From: UBA11865 sp041570195
GTDB lineage: Bacteria; Chloroflexota; Anaerolineae; Promineifilales; Promineifilaceae
NCBI GenBank assembly: GCA_041570195.1
Contig: JBFFWQ010000010.1
Location: 1 to 64,000, forward strand
Direction of reading: 5' to 3'
Length of the DNA stretch: 64,000 nt
Shown here: in pieces, positions 24,401 through 32,781 of the stretch
How the letters are laid out: each line of letters starts with the position of its first letter
How positions within the stretch are numbered: the first letter of the stretch is position 1
Program-made: the position numbers and the translations under genes
The notes under the pieces: model-generated
Databases searched by the model: none
Told to the model about the DNA's origin: nothing
What the model saw: only the letters and a program-made list of their open reading frames with translations

Positions 24401-26668
24401 TTAGCGAACGGTCCACACAGCATAGTAGCAGCCCCGCAGGTCATGAACAACAGTCCATTCCTGCGCGGCGCTCGTGGATGTCAGGTGAAGCGTGCCGGAA
24501 TCCACTGCAAGTAGCCAGGCGTCGTCGGCCGACCAATCTGTCGGTATGAATGGCTGTAAGCGCCGGATCTCGCCCGTGGCCGTGTTGACGATCTCGATAT
24601 TGACCTCATTTCCGTCGGCTGACACGCCTGAGGCAACCGCATAATTTCCCCCCGGGCTAACCATTGGCGGCTGGAACAGGTGAAAGTGGCCGAAGTCAAA
24701 CGCTACCTTGGCCTGTCCGTCCCGACGATCAAGGACGATTAAGAAATCCCGCTTGTCCGCCTCCTCCAGCGACATGGCGCTGATTATCCACCTCGACTCT
24801 CCCTCAATAACCGGTCGCGCCGACCAGAGGCCTAATCTCTCTGGTCGAATCGATTCGGGGATGCTCAGGCGCACAGATTCGGCATCGAATAGCGGCACAA
24901 GGTCAGGCTGCCCATCGACGTCGGCGATCATCACTTGCCGGCCAAAGCGCCGGCCCAGCCAATCTCCTGCTGCACCAGGCTCCAGGGCTATGTAACTAAA
25001 ACTCGTCTGGTCAAGCCAGACCGCAGACTGTCCGGCGCCGATCAGATCTTCTACCTCGCCCGCTTCATCTCCCAGGTAAAGAGTATACCCTCCATCGCTT
25101 TCTCGCACGTAGATCGCAGTTTGCCGTCCGTCCGGCGACCAGATCGGCAGACCCGCCAAAGGCTCCAATGGGCAGGGCCCGTTCTCATCACAGAGGTTCA
25201 AATCAAGCCGTTGGCCAGAAGCGGGCCATCCATTATCCCCCATCTCCGGGACATAAAACGCCAGATAGCGGTCAACCGGCTGGTTAGTGGGCTGGAGGCT
25301 TGGCGGCAAATAGAGATAGGGCTTGGTATCCTCGGCCAAGAGGCGGATGGACCCGTCCTGCCACATATAGGTACGCCAGACATTCTTTGCGTCAAAAATG
25401 CTCCCGAACTGTATCAAAGCTACGCTGTAGTCCGGCAGGCGGCTGAGATAGTTTCCTTGCCCAGAGGTCAGGTAAGCAATTTCACGCCATTGGTCTGGAG
25501 GGATTTCCTCCTGCCAGCGGCCGCTACCTGTATGAAAGCGCAGAAGCCGCGTCGTGCCTTGTCCGCCGCACAGCATGAGCACGTCCTGCTGCGGAATGGG
25601 TGCCCCGGCAGGAAAACCGGCGAGAGATGGCCTTGGTAAGGGCTGTAACGGTATGGGCGGCGGCCGCAATCCGAACCCAGCCAACACGGTGGCCGTTGCA
25701 TTGGAATCGTCCACATCGTCCTGTAACCCATACTCGGCCACGATGGCCGTGCCGATCCAGGCTGCGTAGCCGCGCTGCAAAGCCTGGAAACCGGCCTCGT
25801 CTATCGGTCTGCCAATTAGACCTGGGGTAGGCAAGGAAATTCGATCATCGGTCGCCGCCGAACTGGCTCTAATGCGGTACGGCCATTCACCCAAGCGACG
25901 CAGGCTTGTCGGATCGATATCAAGTCTTAGAGCCAAGTTGAATTCGGGTGGGCAGACAACGGTGTTCTCGGCGCATAGGTCGGCCAGGAAGCCATCCAGC
26001 TCGCCGGCAAGCCTGATAGCGATCTCTTCATCTCGCCTGGCGAAGGTCAGCGTCAAGTTATCACGTTCATCGTGCTCCCAGTTTCCCCAGTAGGCGCGGT
26101 CGTCGGCTGGCGGGGACAGCAACCACTGGTTAGCACCCTGCTCGTAGAGAAAGCTTCGTTCAAGGACCACTGTCTCCGTCATACCGTCCGTGCGCTGCAC
26201 GATGTACGGTCGGAGATCAAGCACTTCCGCCGTGGTCAGGTCAGGAGACAGGTGAGCCAGGCTTATCAACGATTGGTCTCTACCGATCGAGGCAACGGGT
26301 TCGAAAGCCAGAGATCGCCGGCCAAAGAACAGTCGTTTGCTTAACAGTTCGGTCTGAAGCGCCTGCCATGAAGATGGCCGATCGACAGTCAACGACTCGA
26401 CGACATCTATATCGCCGCGGAGCGCAGCGCTGGCTAAGAGCTCATGGGTCTCAAGGACATCGGAATGAGCCGTCTCCGTTGCGACCTTTACCTTGTTATT
26501 GAGCGAAATGAATATCCACGTCGCGGCGCCTATCAGCGTGCAGAGAAACACCGTCAATGCAAGCAGTTTAGTGCGACGGCTGATCGTCCTGGTCGGCCGT
26601 GCCGCCACCAGCTGAGTTTCATCCCAGATATTCTCAACATCGGTTTGCCATTCAAATTCGTCGGGCAC
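24401..26668 (-). CDS. FDWQT-family membrane-anchored protein with C-terminal WD40/TolB-like propeller (copy 4)
   Basis: 755 residues, function unknown. Order: cytoplasmic FEWQTDVENIW signature (about 5-15), one transmembrane helix (about 33-53), a family ectodomain (about 60-330) and a beta-propeller-like region (about 350-755) with PD40-type blades such as LPIWSPDGRQTAIY, MVSPGGNYAVASG and TDWSADDAWLL. Ectodomain family motifs include WLLSPPADDRAYWGNW, RRDEEIAIRLAGELD, the pair C-x6-C-P, and LPTPGLIGRPIDEAGFQAL. The start is GTG 26668, placing the signature at the N-terminus. It lies 20 bp after copy 3 and is the last of four tandem paralogues. Confidence 0.8.
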   Translation of the reverse strand: MPDEFEWQTDVENIWDETQLVAARPTRTISRRTKLLALTVFLCTLIGAATWIFISLNNKVKVATETAHSDVLETHELLASAALRGDIDVVESLTVDRPSSWQALQTELLSKRLFFGRRSLAFEPVASIGRDQSLISLAHLSPDLTTAEVLDLRPYIVQRTDGMTETVVLERSFLYEQGANQWLLSPPADDRAYWGNWEHDERDNLTLTFARRDEEIAIRLAGELDGFLADLCAENTVVCPPEFNLALRLDIDPTSLRRLGEWPYRIRASSAATDDRISLPTPGLIGRPIDEAGFQALQRGYAAWIGTAIVAEYGLQDDVDDSNATATVLAGFGLRPPPIPLQPLPRPSLAGFPAGAPIPQQDVLMLCGGQGTTRLLRFHTGSGRWQEEIPPDQWREIAYLTSGQGNYLSRLPDYSVALIQFGSIFDAKNVWRTYMWQDGSIRLLAEDTKPYLYLPPSLQPTNQPVDRYLAFYVPEMGDNGWPASGQRLDLNLCDENGPCPLEPLAGLPIWSPDGRQTAIYVRESDGGYTLYLGDEAGEVEDLIGAGQSAVWLDQTSFSYIALEPGAAGDWLGRRFGRQVMIADVDGQPDLVPLFDAESVRLSIPESIRPERLGLWSARPVIEGESRWIISAMSLEEADKRDFLIVLDRRDGQAKVAFDFGHFHLFQPPMVSPGGNYAVASGVSADGNEVNIEIVNTATGEIRRLQPFIPTDWSADDAWLLAVDSGTLHLTSTSAAQEWTVVHDLRGCYYAVWTVR

Positions 26669-26688
26669 GGTTCTACCAGCAGGCGAAG

Positions 26689-28932
26689 CTAACGTATTGT
26701 GCTACGCTGGCTCTCCTTTCCGCTATCTGGCCGAGTTGCTCCATACCAGGCAGCTTGAATGCAGCCAGGTACCGGAGGCAAGACGCGCTGGTGAGCGCCT
26801 GTCGTGGGATTGATCAGCGTCAACAGGCCTTGTTCGAGGATCAGCAGCCATTCTTCATCGGCCGACCATGAATAGGATGGAACCGCGCCAGTCGAACCAC
26901 CGGTTGCAAGCCGGTGTTCGACCGTAGTCGTCAGGTGTTGGTCGGTAACGGTCATGACCCACTGGCCCTCGTCATCGTCGTAGCCGGCCGTTGCTAACCA
27001 CTGTCCACTCGGCGATATGTTGAAACTCAATAGCCGGCCTTGGCGAGGAACCAGCATCGTCTGGCCCGTTTCCGGCTCGTATGCTACAAATCGTGCCTGG
27101 CCCATACCGCCCCTGCGGTCGAGGTCAAAGACCAGTATACGCCATGGCGCGGTTTCATCGGGGCTGACAAGCACGCGGCCGATCAACAGTCGAGGTGGCA
27201 ACTGATCGATATCAAAAGCGTCTAACAAATCGTCCGTGGTCAAGAGAACCTGCTCTTCACCATTGCCGTCGAAATTCATCACTACCACTGCTTGTTGCCC
27301 GTCGGCTGATCTAACAAAGCCGAAAGTCTGCTCGTTCAGCCAAAAAGCAGCTGTGCCGTCGCCGACTGGCACTGAGCTGAAACCCTGCCGGCGCCACAGC
27401 AGGCCGTACTCGCGGACCAGCAGACGATCTCCGTTGGGCGACCAGACCGGCCGGCTGGCCATGCTGCGTTCTGGCACCTGGCAACCGCTTTGTAAACATT
27501 CCCGGAGGTTAATTGTGACGTAGCGATTGAAACGTTGGTCGGGAATGCTAATCACCAGGCGTTGCGAGCGTTCCTGAAGTTCCCAGCTTGCACCGGCCGC
27601 CTCAGCCTGGCCAGTTCGCTCTTCAAATACAAGCCGCTCACCATTAGGCGTCACGGCCCAGACTTGGCTACGGGTTCGCCCTTCCTCCGTAGATTGGCCG
27701 AGCACGAGGACGCCTTCTCCATCAGGGATTCCTTTGATTGACAGCGCTTCCAGGTCCATGGGCGCCGCCTGCCATTCGCCTTCATCCAGATCTATCAAGA
27801 ACATCCGCTGTGATCGTTCGAAGCCCCCACTACACAAGAGAGCCACTTGACTCTCCGCTGGACGTTCGTCTATAGCAACTTCGATCTCGCCCATATCGGC
27901 TGGCCAGCGCAGCAGTCCTAGGTCGCTCAACATGACCTGCAACGCTGCCCGGTAACGGGCTTCCGTGCCGCAGCAATTAACGTCAATCAACCGGTCGCCC
28001 AAACCAATCACCAGATGCGTTGCATAGCCGCGCAGCAGCGCCTGGTAGCCCGACTCATCCACGGGTATACCTATCAGCGATGGTGTTGGCATGGTCACTT
28101 CAAGGCGGCCGCTCCCGTTGAGACGCCCGTCCAGACGCCCGTCCAGTTGAGTCCCGTACAGTCCCAGGCTGGCGAAGCGCTCGCTGACCTCGAACAGCGT
28201 AGCCGGATTCTGACTCAGAGCAAGTTGAATCTCAAGTCCGGCCGGGCAACTCAGCTCGTCCACTTCCGAACACAGTTTAGTGACAATACCGTCCAGGTCT
28301 CGCTGAAGACGCAAGGCGACCTGCTCGTCTCGATCGGGATAGGAGACGGCCACGATTTGACCAGCAGTCAGGGAATTTCTGCCCCAGAAATCGTCACGAG
28401 GCGGCGACCAAACCCAGCGCTCACCACGGCGAAAGATGCTCGTCTGCTGCAAACGTATCGATTCTCGCTCCAAACCTTGCCCCCTCAGCCCGTAGGTACT
28501 CTCGGCCAAGACTTCGCCACTGTCCAACTCAGGGGAAAGGACAACCTCGGCGTCATCAAGTCCTATCTGTCGATTTATAAGCCCGAATGCACTCAGATCA
28601 TACAACCATCCTCGGGCGAATAACTCCTGCTGGGCCGTGGCCCATTCCGCGTCCCGGCCCGACAACAAGTTGCGGAATAACTCACTGTCGTCTTCATCAA
28701 TAGCCTGCTGAATTAGATAATAGCTTGAGAGGATGTCATTCGCCCTAGCACTCTCGGCCGCCGAGATCCTCTCCCGAACTTGCCAGAATACCGCACCGGC
28801 TGCCAGGACCAACGCCCCCACGATAGCCGCCAGCCAAGTCCATCGTCGTCGCCCACTTCGCAACTTGCGGACTGCTTGGACATCTGTCCATTTGTCGTCC
28901 TCGTCGGTCTGCCAGTCGAATCGGTTCGTCAA
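26689..28932 (-). CDS. FDWQT-family membrane-anchored protein with C-terminal WD40/TolB-like propeller (copy 3)
   Basis: 747 residues, function unknown. N-terminal RFDWQTDEDDKW (about 4-15), a basic stretch, one transmembrane helix (about 32-50), an ectodomain (about 55-330) with WSPPRDDFWG, YPDRDEQVALRLQRDLD, C-x7-C-P and MPTPSLIGIPVDESGYQAL, then propeller-like repeats (about 350-740) with PVWSPNGDRLLV, ISPSGQWLATAG and YSWSADEEWLLI. The C-terminus shares a Cys and Trp (PGCIQAAW) with copies 2 and 4. The start is TTG 28932 with GTAGGGAA just before it; no later start would keep the signature. Confidence 0.8.
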   Translation of the reverse strand: MTNRFDWQTDEDDKWTDVQAVRKLRSGRRRWTWLAAIVGALVLAAGAVFWQVRERISAAESARANDILSSYYLIQQAIDEDDSELFRNLLSGRDAEWATAQQELFARGWLYDLSAFGLINRQIGLDDAEVVLSPELDSGEVLAESTYGLRGQGLERESIRLQQTSIFRRGERWVWSPPRDDFWGRNSLTAGQIVAVSYPDRDEQVALRLQRDLDGIVTKLCSEVDELSCPAGLEIQLALSQNPATLFEVSERFASLGLYGTQLDGRLDGRLNGSGRLEVTMPTPSLIGIPVDESGYQALLRGYATHLVIGLGDRLIDVNCCGTEARYRAALQVMLSDLGLLRWPADMGEIEVAIDERPAESQVALLCSGGFERSQRMFLIDLDEGEWQAAPMDLEALSIKGIPDGEGVLVLGQSTEEGRTRSQVWAVTPNGERLVFEERTGQAEAAGASWELQERSQRLVISIPDQRFNRYVTINLRECLQSGCQVPERSMASRPVWSPNGDRLLVREYGLLWRRQGFSSVPVGDGTAAFWLNEQTFGFVRSADGQQAVVVMNFDGNGEEQVLLTTDDLLDAFDIDQLPPRLLIGRVLVSPDETAPWRILVFDLDRRGGMGQARFVAYEPETGQTMLVPRQGRLLSFNISPSGQWLATAGYDDDEGQWVMTVTDQHLTTTVEHRLATGGSTGAVPSYSWSADEEWLLILEQGLLTLINPTTGAHQRVLPPVPGCIQAAWYGATRPDSGKESQRSTIR

Positions 28933-29074
28933 TTCCCTACTCTCACAGTTCCAGCAACGCCAAGCGTAGATGCATCAAGAAATGCTACGTTCATGAACTC
29001 TGGATTCTACGCCAACCAGGCTGCACACCAAAGTAGGCCAGCCGAACATGATGGCCGCCATCATGCAAGATCGC

Positions 29075-31231
29075 CTACTCAGCCATGGACTCGTTAATCC
29101 ATGCCGGATAAGAACAGGCGTGAAGATCATGGGCGATTATTCGCTGGTAGCCGAGGGCCGGAGCGACCAGTCTCAGGAAGTTCTTATCCACTATCAGAAA
29201 CCATCGGCCGTCGGATGACCAATCGAAAAATGGCTGGTCGAACGAAAACCCAGGATAATGCGTTGAATAGCGAATCACATTATCTTGCCCGATCTCGGCC
29301 ACATATATGGCCCACAAATCTGACCCTTTGTCGATCAGTTGGCCGGCCGTGAGCCAACGCCCATCGGCCGAAATCAAGAAAGGCGTATGCCCGATAGGGG
29401 CGCCGGCCGACGGGATGCTGGCTGGCGGACCGTCAAGGGACAGCTCCAGGCGGGCCCGGCCGGCGCTCAGGAACTCACCGCTGGATCCCTTTGGCATCGC
29501 GATGGGTAGCGACACGAATACGTAACGGCTATCGGCGCCGGCATATTGCCGACCATACAATATCAGTGACACTGATTCACCGTGAGTGACCACAACATGC
29601 TGTATAAATACCGGGCTATTCACCACCAACGCTGACCCGGCCCCGGTCTGGTCCAGCGCGTCGGCCCGCCAGAACCCAGATACTTGATCGTCATCTGCAA
29701 GACCGGTGACCAGTTCGCTAATCTGCCCTTCCCCTTCCTCAAGCTCTCTAGCGAAACCATAACGTCGGTCGCCCAACCAAAATGGGCTATGGCCTTCGCC
29801 GAGACGAAGAATCGTCCGACCTTCGTCGTCGGCCAGGAAGACTTGTCCGTCATTGACGACAAGGCTACGGCTACCATCAGGCGACCAGACCGTAAAGCCA
29901 TCAAGCGGCCTCAGGGCGCAACCTTTCGGAGGGCAAACATTCAGCCCAGAATGGTCCGTTTCGACCAGATTATAGAACGGAGCCCGCATGGTACCCTGAA
30001 AACTCGATAGAAGCAGCTTCGATTTCCCATTGGACCCGGTCCAGCCAACCTCATAGTCCGTTAGTGGAGCGTAGGTTGCATCATGCCGCGTAACGGCCTG
30101 GCCACCCGACCACTGAACCATTCGTAGCCGATGCGGCTGACCGGGTAAGAGCTCGCGCAGGATTAGGCTACTGTCGGATTCGTCAACAGCCAGAAACCGA
30201 AAAGAACGGTCGTCCAGCTCCCCGCGCCAGATATCTCTGGCCGGATCATAGCTATACAACCGCTGCATGTCGTCGTACTGGCTGAAACAGAGCATTGCCA
30301 CGACCTGTTCAGGCAGCTGGATTGGCATGGCCAACATGGCGCCAAAAGCATCGAGGATGGGCGCGGAATACGCGTCGTATAATGCCTCATAGGCGGCGGC
30401 GTTCAGTGGTTTACCGACCAGGGTCGGCGAGGGCAAGACAAACGTGCGGCCCGCGACCAAGGGTGTGTGCCGATCAGTCAGCCTGAACAATACTTGGGGA
30501 TCGCTTTCCAGGCGCACCGCCAACTTTGCATCTGGCGGGCACTCTCCTTCATCCAGGGAACTGGCGCAGCGCTGTTTCATTTCACTTTGTAGATCGGCCA
30601 GCAGCCGAACTGCCACATCTTCGTCCCTCGCCCGAAATGTCAACGACGCCAGATCACCCGTCTTGGTCCGCCAACTGCCCCAGAACTCCTCGTCTGGCCG
30701 CTGCAGTAACCATCGCGAACCCTCGCGCGTCAATGACACTGTTTGCTGCAACTCGATTCCGTCGACGCCGGGGTCGCCACTGACCGGTTGATAGGTCAAT
30801 GGAAACGCTATTTCGGCCGCCCGCCAATTGGCAGACAGATCAATCGTCGGTTGCGATTCTAGGGCTTCGGCCTTTTCCTGGTCAAGGATCATGCCCAGGT
30901 CATCACGGTCAAAAAGCAGTCCCGTTTCGATTAGCTTTCGCTGAGTTGCAGCCCATTCCGGCTCCCCACCCAGCAGTAGCGTATCGAGTAGGTCAATATC
31001 CCGCTCAATGGCCGCCTGCCGCCACACGCCAAAGGCGGCCATCACATCCTCTGTAACGACCTTATCTCGGATCTCCGCCTGACGCCCCAACTGCCAGTAG
31101 GCGACGGCCGCCAGCCCCATGATTCCAATGACAGCCAACGCCACGATCCACCCACGCCGCTGTTCAGAGCCGGAAACCACCGGCGGCGCCACGGCTCCTT
31201 CTTCCTCAGTTTGCCAGTCAAAGCGGCCCAT
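29075..31231 (-). CDS. FDWQT-family membrane-anchored protein with C-terminal WD40/TolB-like propeller (copy 2)
   Basis: 718 residues, function unknown. N-terminal GRFDWQTEEEG (about 2-12), one transmembrane helix (about 28-46), an ectodomain (about 50-310) with LLQRPDEEFWGSW, RARDEDVAVRLLADLQ, C-x8-C-P and LPSPTLVGKPLNAAAYEAL, then a propeller-like region with FTVWSPDGSRSLVV, LISADGRWLTAG and FDWSSDGRWFLIV, ending in LHACSYPAW. Here the second Trp of the acidic signature is replaced. Start ATG 31231; no SD is evident. A 142-bp gap separates it from copy 3. Confidence 0.8.
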   Translation of the reverse strand: MGRFDWQTEEEGAVAPPVVSGSEQRRGWIVALAVIGIMGLAAVAYWQLGRQAEIRDKVVTEDVMAAFGVWRQAAIERDIDLLDTLLLGGEPEWAATQRKLIETGLLFDRDDLGMILDQEKAEALESQPTIDLSANWRAAEIAFPLTYQPVSGDPGVDGIELQQTVSLTREGSRWLLQRPDEEFWGSWRTKTGDLASLTFRARDEDVAVRLLADLQSEMKQRCASSLDEGECPPDAKLAVRLESDPQVLFRLTDRHTPLVAGRTFVLPSPTLVGKPLNAAAYEALYDAYSAPILDAFGAMLAMPIQLPEQVVAMLCFSQYDDMQRLYSYDPARDIWRGELDDRSFRFLAVDESDSSLILRELLPGQPHRLRMVQWSGGQAVTRHDATYAPLTDYEVGWTGSNGKSKLLLSSFQGTMRAPFYNLVETDHSGLNVCPPKGCALRPLDGFTVWSPDGSRSLVVNDGQVFLADDEGRTILRLGEGHSPFWLGDRRYGFARELEEGEGQISELVTGLADDDQVSGFWRADALDQTGAGSALVVNSPVFIQHVVVTHGESVSLILYGRQYAGADSRYVFVSLPIAMPKGSSGEFLSAGRARLELSLDGPPASIPSAGAPIGHTPFLISADGRWLTAGQLIDKGSDLWAIYVAEIGQDNVIRYSTHYPGFSFDQPFFDWSSDGRWFLIVDKNFLRLVAPALGYQRIIAHDLHACSYPAWINESMAE

Positions 31232-31281
31232 GACCAGTCTTCGGTCGCTGCCTCTATGCTTTCCAGTTTAATTCAGCAGCC

Positions 31282-32682
31282 TCATTGTACCATGCTATGG
31301 CTACTAAGCGGCGGGTCTAACCCAAGCCACGACGCATCGCTCTTGATACTCATGGTCGACAAGCGACTGTATCCGTCTTCTGGCGCGGATTTCGGATTAT
31401 ATTGTGAAGCAAAAAGGCGCCAGGCCTCAGAGAAGCTTGGTTCGCCTGTGACCGGCGCCAACATGGCCAGCCATTCCTGGAAGCTGCCTGCCTGAGCCTG
31501 AAGGCGCAACATCTCCGCCACCGGCACGGCACTCCAGCTTGTGTTCAGAAACTCTACCAGCGCGTAAGCCGTTCGCCCGTTTGCATCGCTCCGAAGGTCG
31601 TCCAATGGAAGCTCGTTCCTCCACAGCGTCTCAGCTACCGTCAGCACTTCGTCACTAGTAGCTGGGACTGCGCCTGGTTCCAGGGACCAGGTCATTAACC
31701 CAAGACGATTCAATGATAGATCCAATAGCGCAACGCCAAGTAATCCCGTTTCGCAGCAAGTCACTCCGGTTTGCTCGGCGATCAGTGCGGCAACGATACG
31801 CGCCGCATATGCACGAAATAGCGCCCTGTAGCCTGACTCGTCTATGGGAACACCCAAGAGCGTCGGCGCTGGCAGATCCACGTTGAGATCGCCCTTCAAT
31901 CGCGATGCCGGGTCTGACAATTCGACCAGAACAGCCGGATCAGCCACCATGTCCACGCCGAGGTGCAGATCGGCCGGGCAGTTGAGTTCGGCAATAGAAT
32001 GGCAGACCTGACCGACGACGCCTTCAAAATCGGCCGCCAGCCGCAGGGCCAATTGCTGATCGCGCTGCGGATAGTTTAGGGTCAGGTATCGGCCGCTGAT
32101 TGTCTGCCACGGCCCCCAAAAGTCGCTGGTTGGCGGATTTAGCAACCATTGACCATCGTCGAGGCGGTAGGTAAACAGCTGACGCAGTATCACCGTGTCT
32201 GCCCCGGCTATGTCGGAGTCTAATCGGTATCGGTAATCGGCATTCACTTGCGCTCGGCCCAAGCTGGCCGAAAGAGTCACGGAAACCGATTCCGGCGTCG
32301 TGCCCGGCGACAAGAATAGATTGAGCGGTCGACGGTCTAGCAAGAGGCCCCGCTCGGCCAGTTGCACCTGGGCATCGGTCCATTCATGTAAGCGGTCGAG
32401 GATCAAGCCGCTAAACAATTCGCTATCGCCTTCAGCGGCCGAAATCAAGACCAGATTGTGGACGCCCAGTACGACCTGCACCGTGTCTGCCGAGCTTTCG
32501 TTCAGGAATCTCTCGACCCGGGCGAAGGAGACGGCGCCCCCGGCAGCGACGGCCATCAAGACCAAGACGATGATGACTAACCTCAGACTGCGCAGTCTAT
32601 TGCGTGGCGACGAGCCCTTTTCGGGCTCAAGTTCACCCCATTGGCTATCATCTTCGGCTTGCCAGTCAAATCGAGAGGGCAT
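31282..32682 (-). CDS. FDWQT-family membrane-anchored protein lacking the propeller (copy 1)
   Basis: 466 residues, function unknown. N-terminal RFDWQAEDDSQW (about 4-15), one transmembrane helix (about 34-52) and the family ectodomain (about 60-320) with LLNPPTSDFWGPW, YPQRDQQLALRLAADFE, C-x7-C-P and LPAPTLLGVPIDESGYRAL. In place of the propeller there is a helical segment, GRTAYALVEFLNTSWSAV, followed by SFQEWLAMLAPVTGEPSFSEAWRLF. This recalls the C-terminal helices of gluzincin (peptidase MA-like) proteins, but I see no HExxH, so a catalytic role is not supported. AAGG lies 6 nt before ATG 32682. It is first in the tandem array. Confidence 0.78.
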   Translation of the reverse strand: MPSRFDWQAEDDSQWGELEPEKGSSPRNRLRSLRLVIIVLVLMAVAAGGAVSFARVERFLNESSADTVQVVLGVHNLVLISAAEGDSELFSGLILDRLHEWTDAQVQLAERGLLLDRRPLNLFLSPGTTPESVSVTLSASLGRAQVNADYRYRLDSDIAGADTVILRQLFTYRLDDGQWLLNPPTSDFWGPWQTISGRYLTLNYPQRDQQLALRLAADFEGVVGQVCHSIAELNCPADLHLGVDMVADPAVLVELSDPASRLKGDLNVDLPAPTLLGVPIDESGYRALFRAYAARIVAALIAEQTGVTCCETGLLGVALLDLSLNRLGLMTWSLEPGAVPATSDEVLTVAETLWRNELPLDDLRSDANGRTAYALVEFLNTSWSAVPVAEMLRLQAQAGSFQEWLAMLAPVTGEPSFSEAWRLFASQYNPKSAPEDGYSRLSTMSIKSDASWLGLDPPLSSHSMVQ

Positions 32683-32781
32683 CGATCGCCTTGGTAGGTA
32701 TTGGTGGCCGGATAGTGTATGGTCGAGGCATTCCTACCTCATTCCTGGCGGACATATATCATCGAAAGCCTTCTTGAATGC

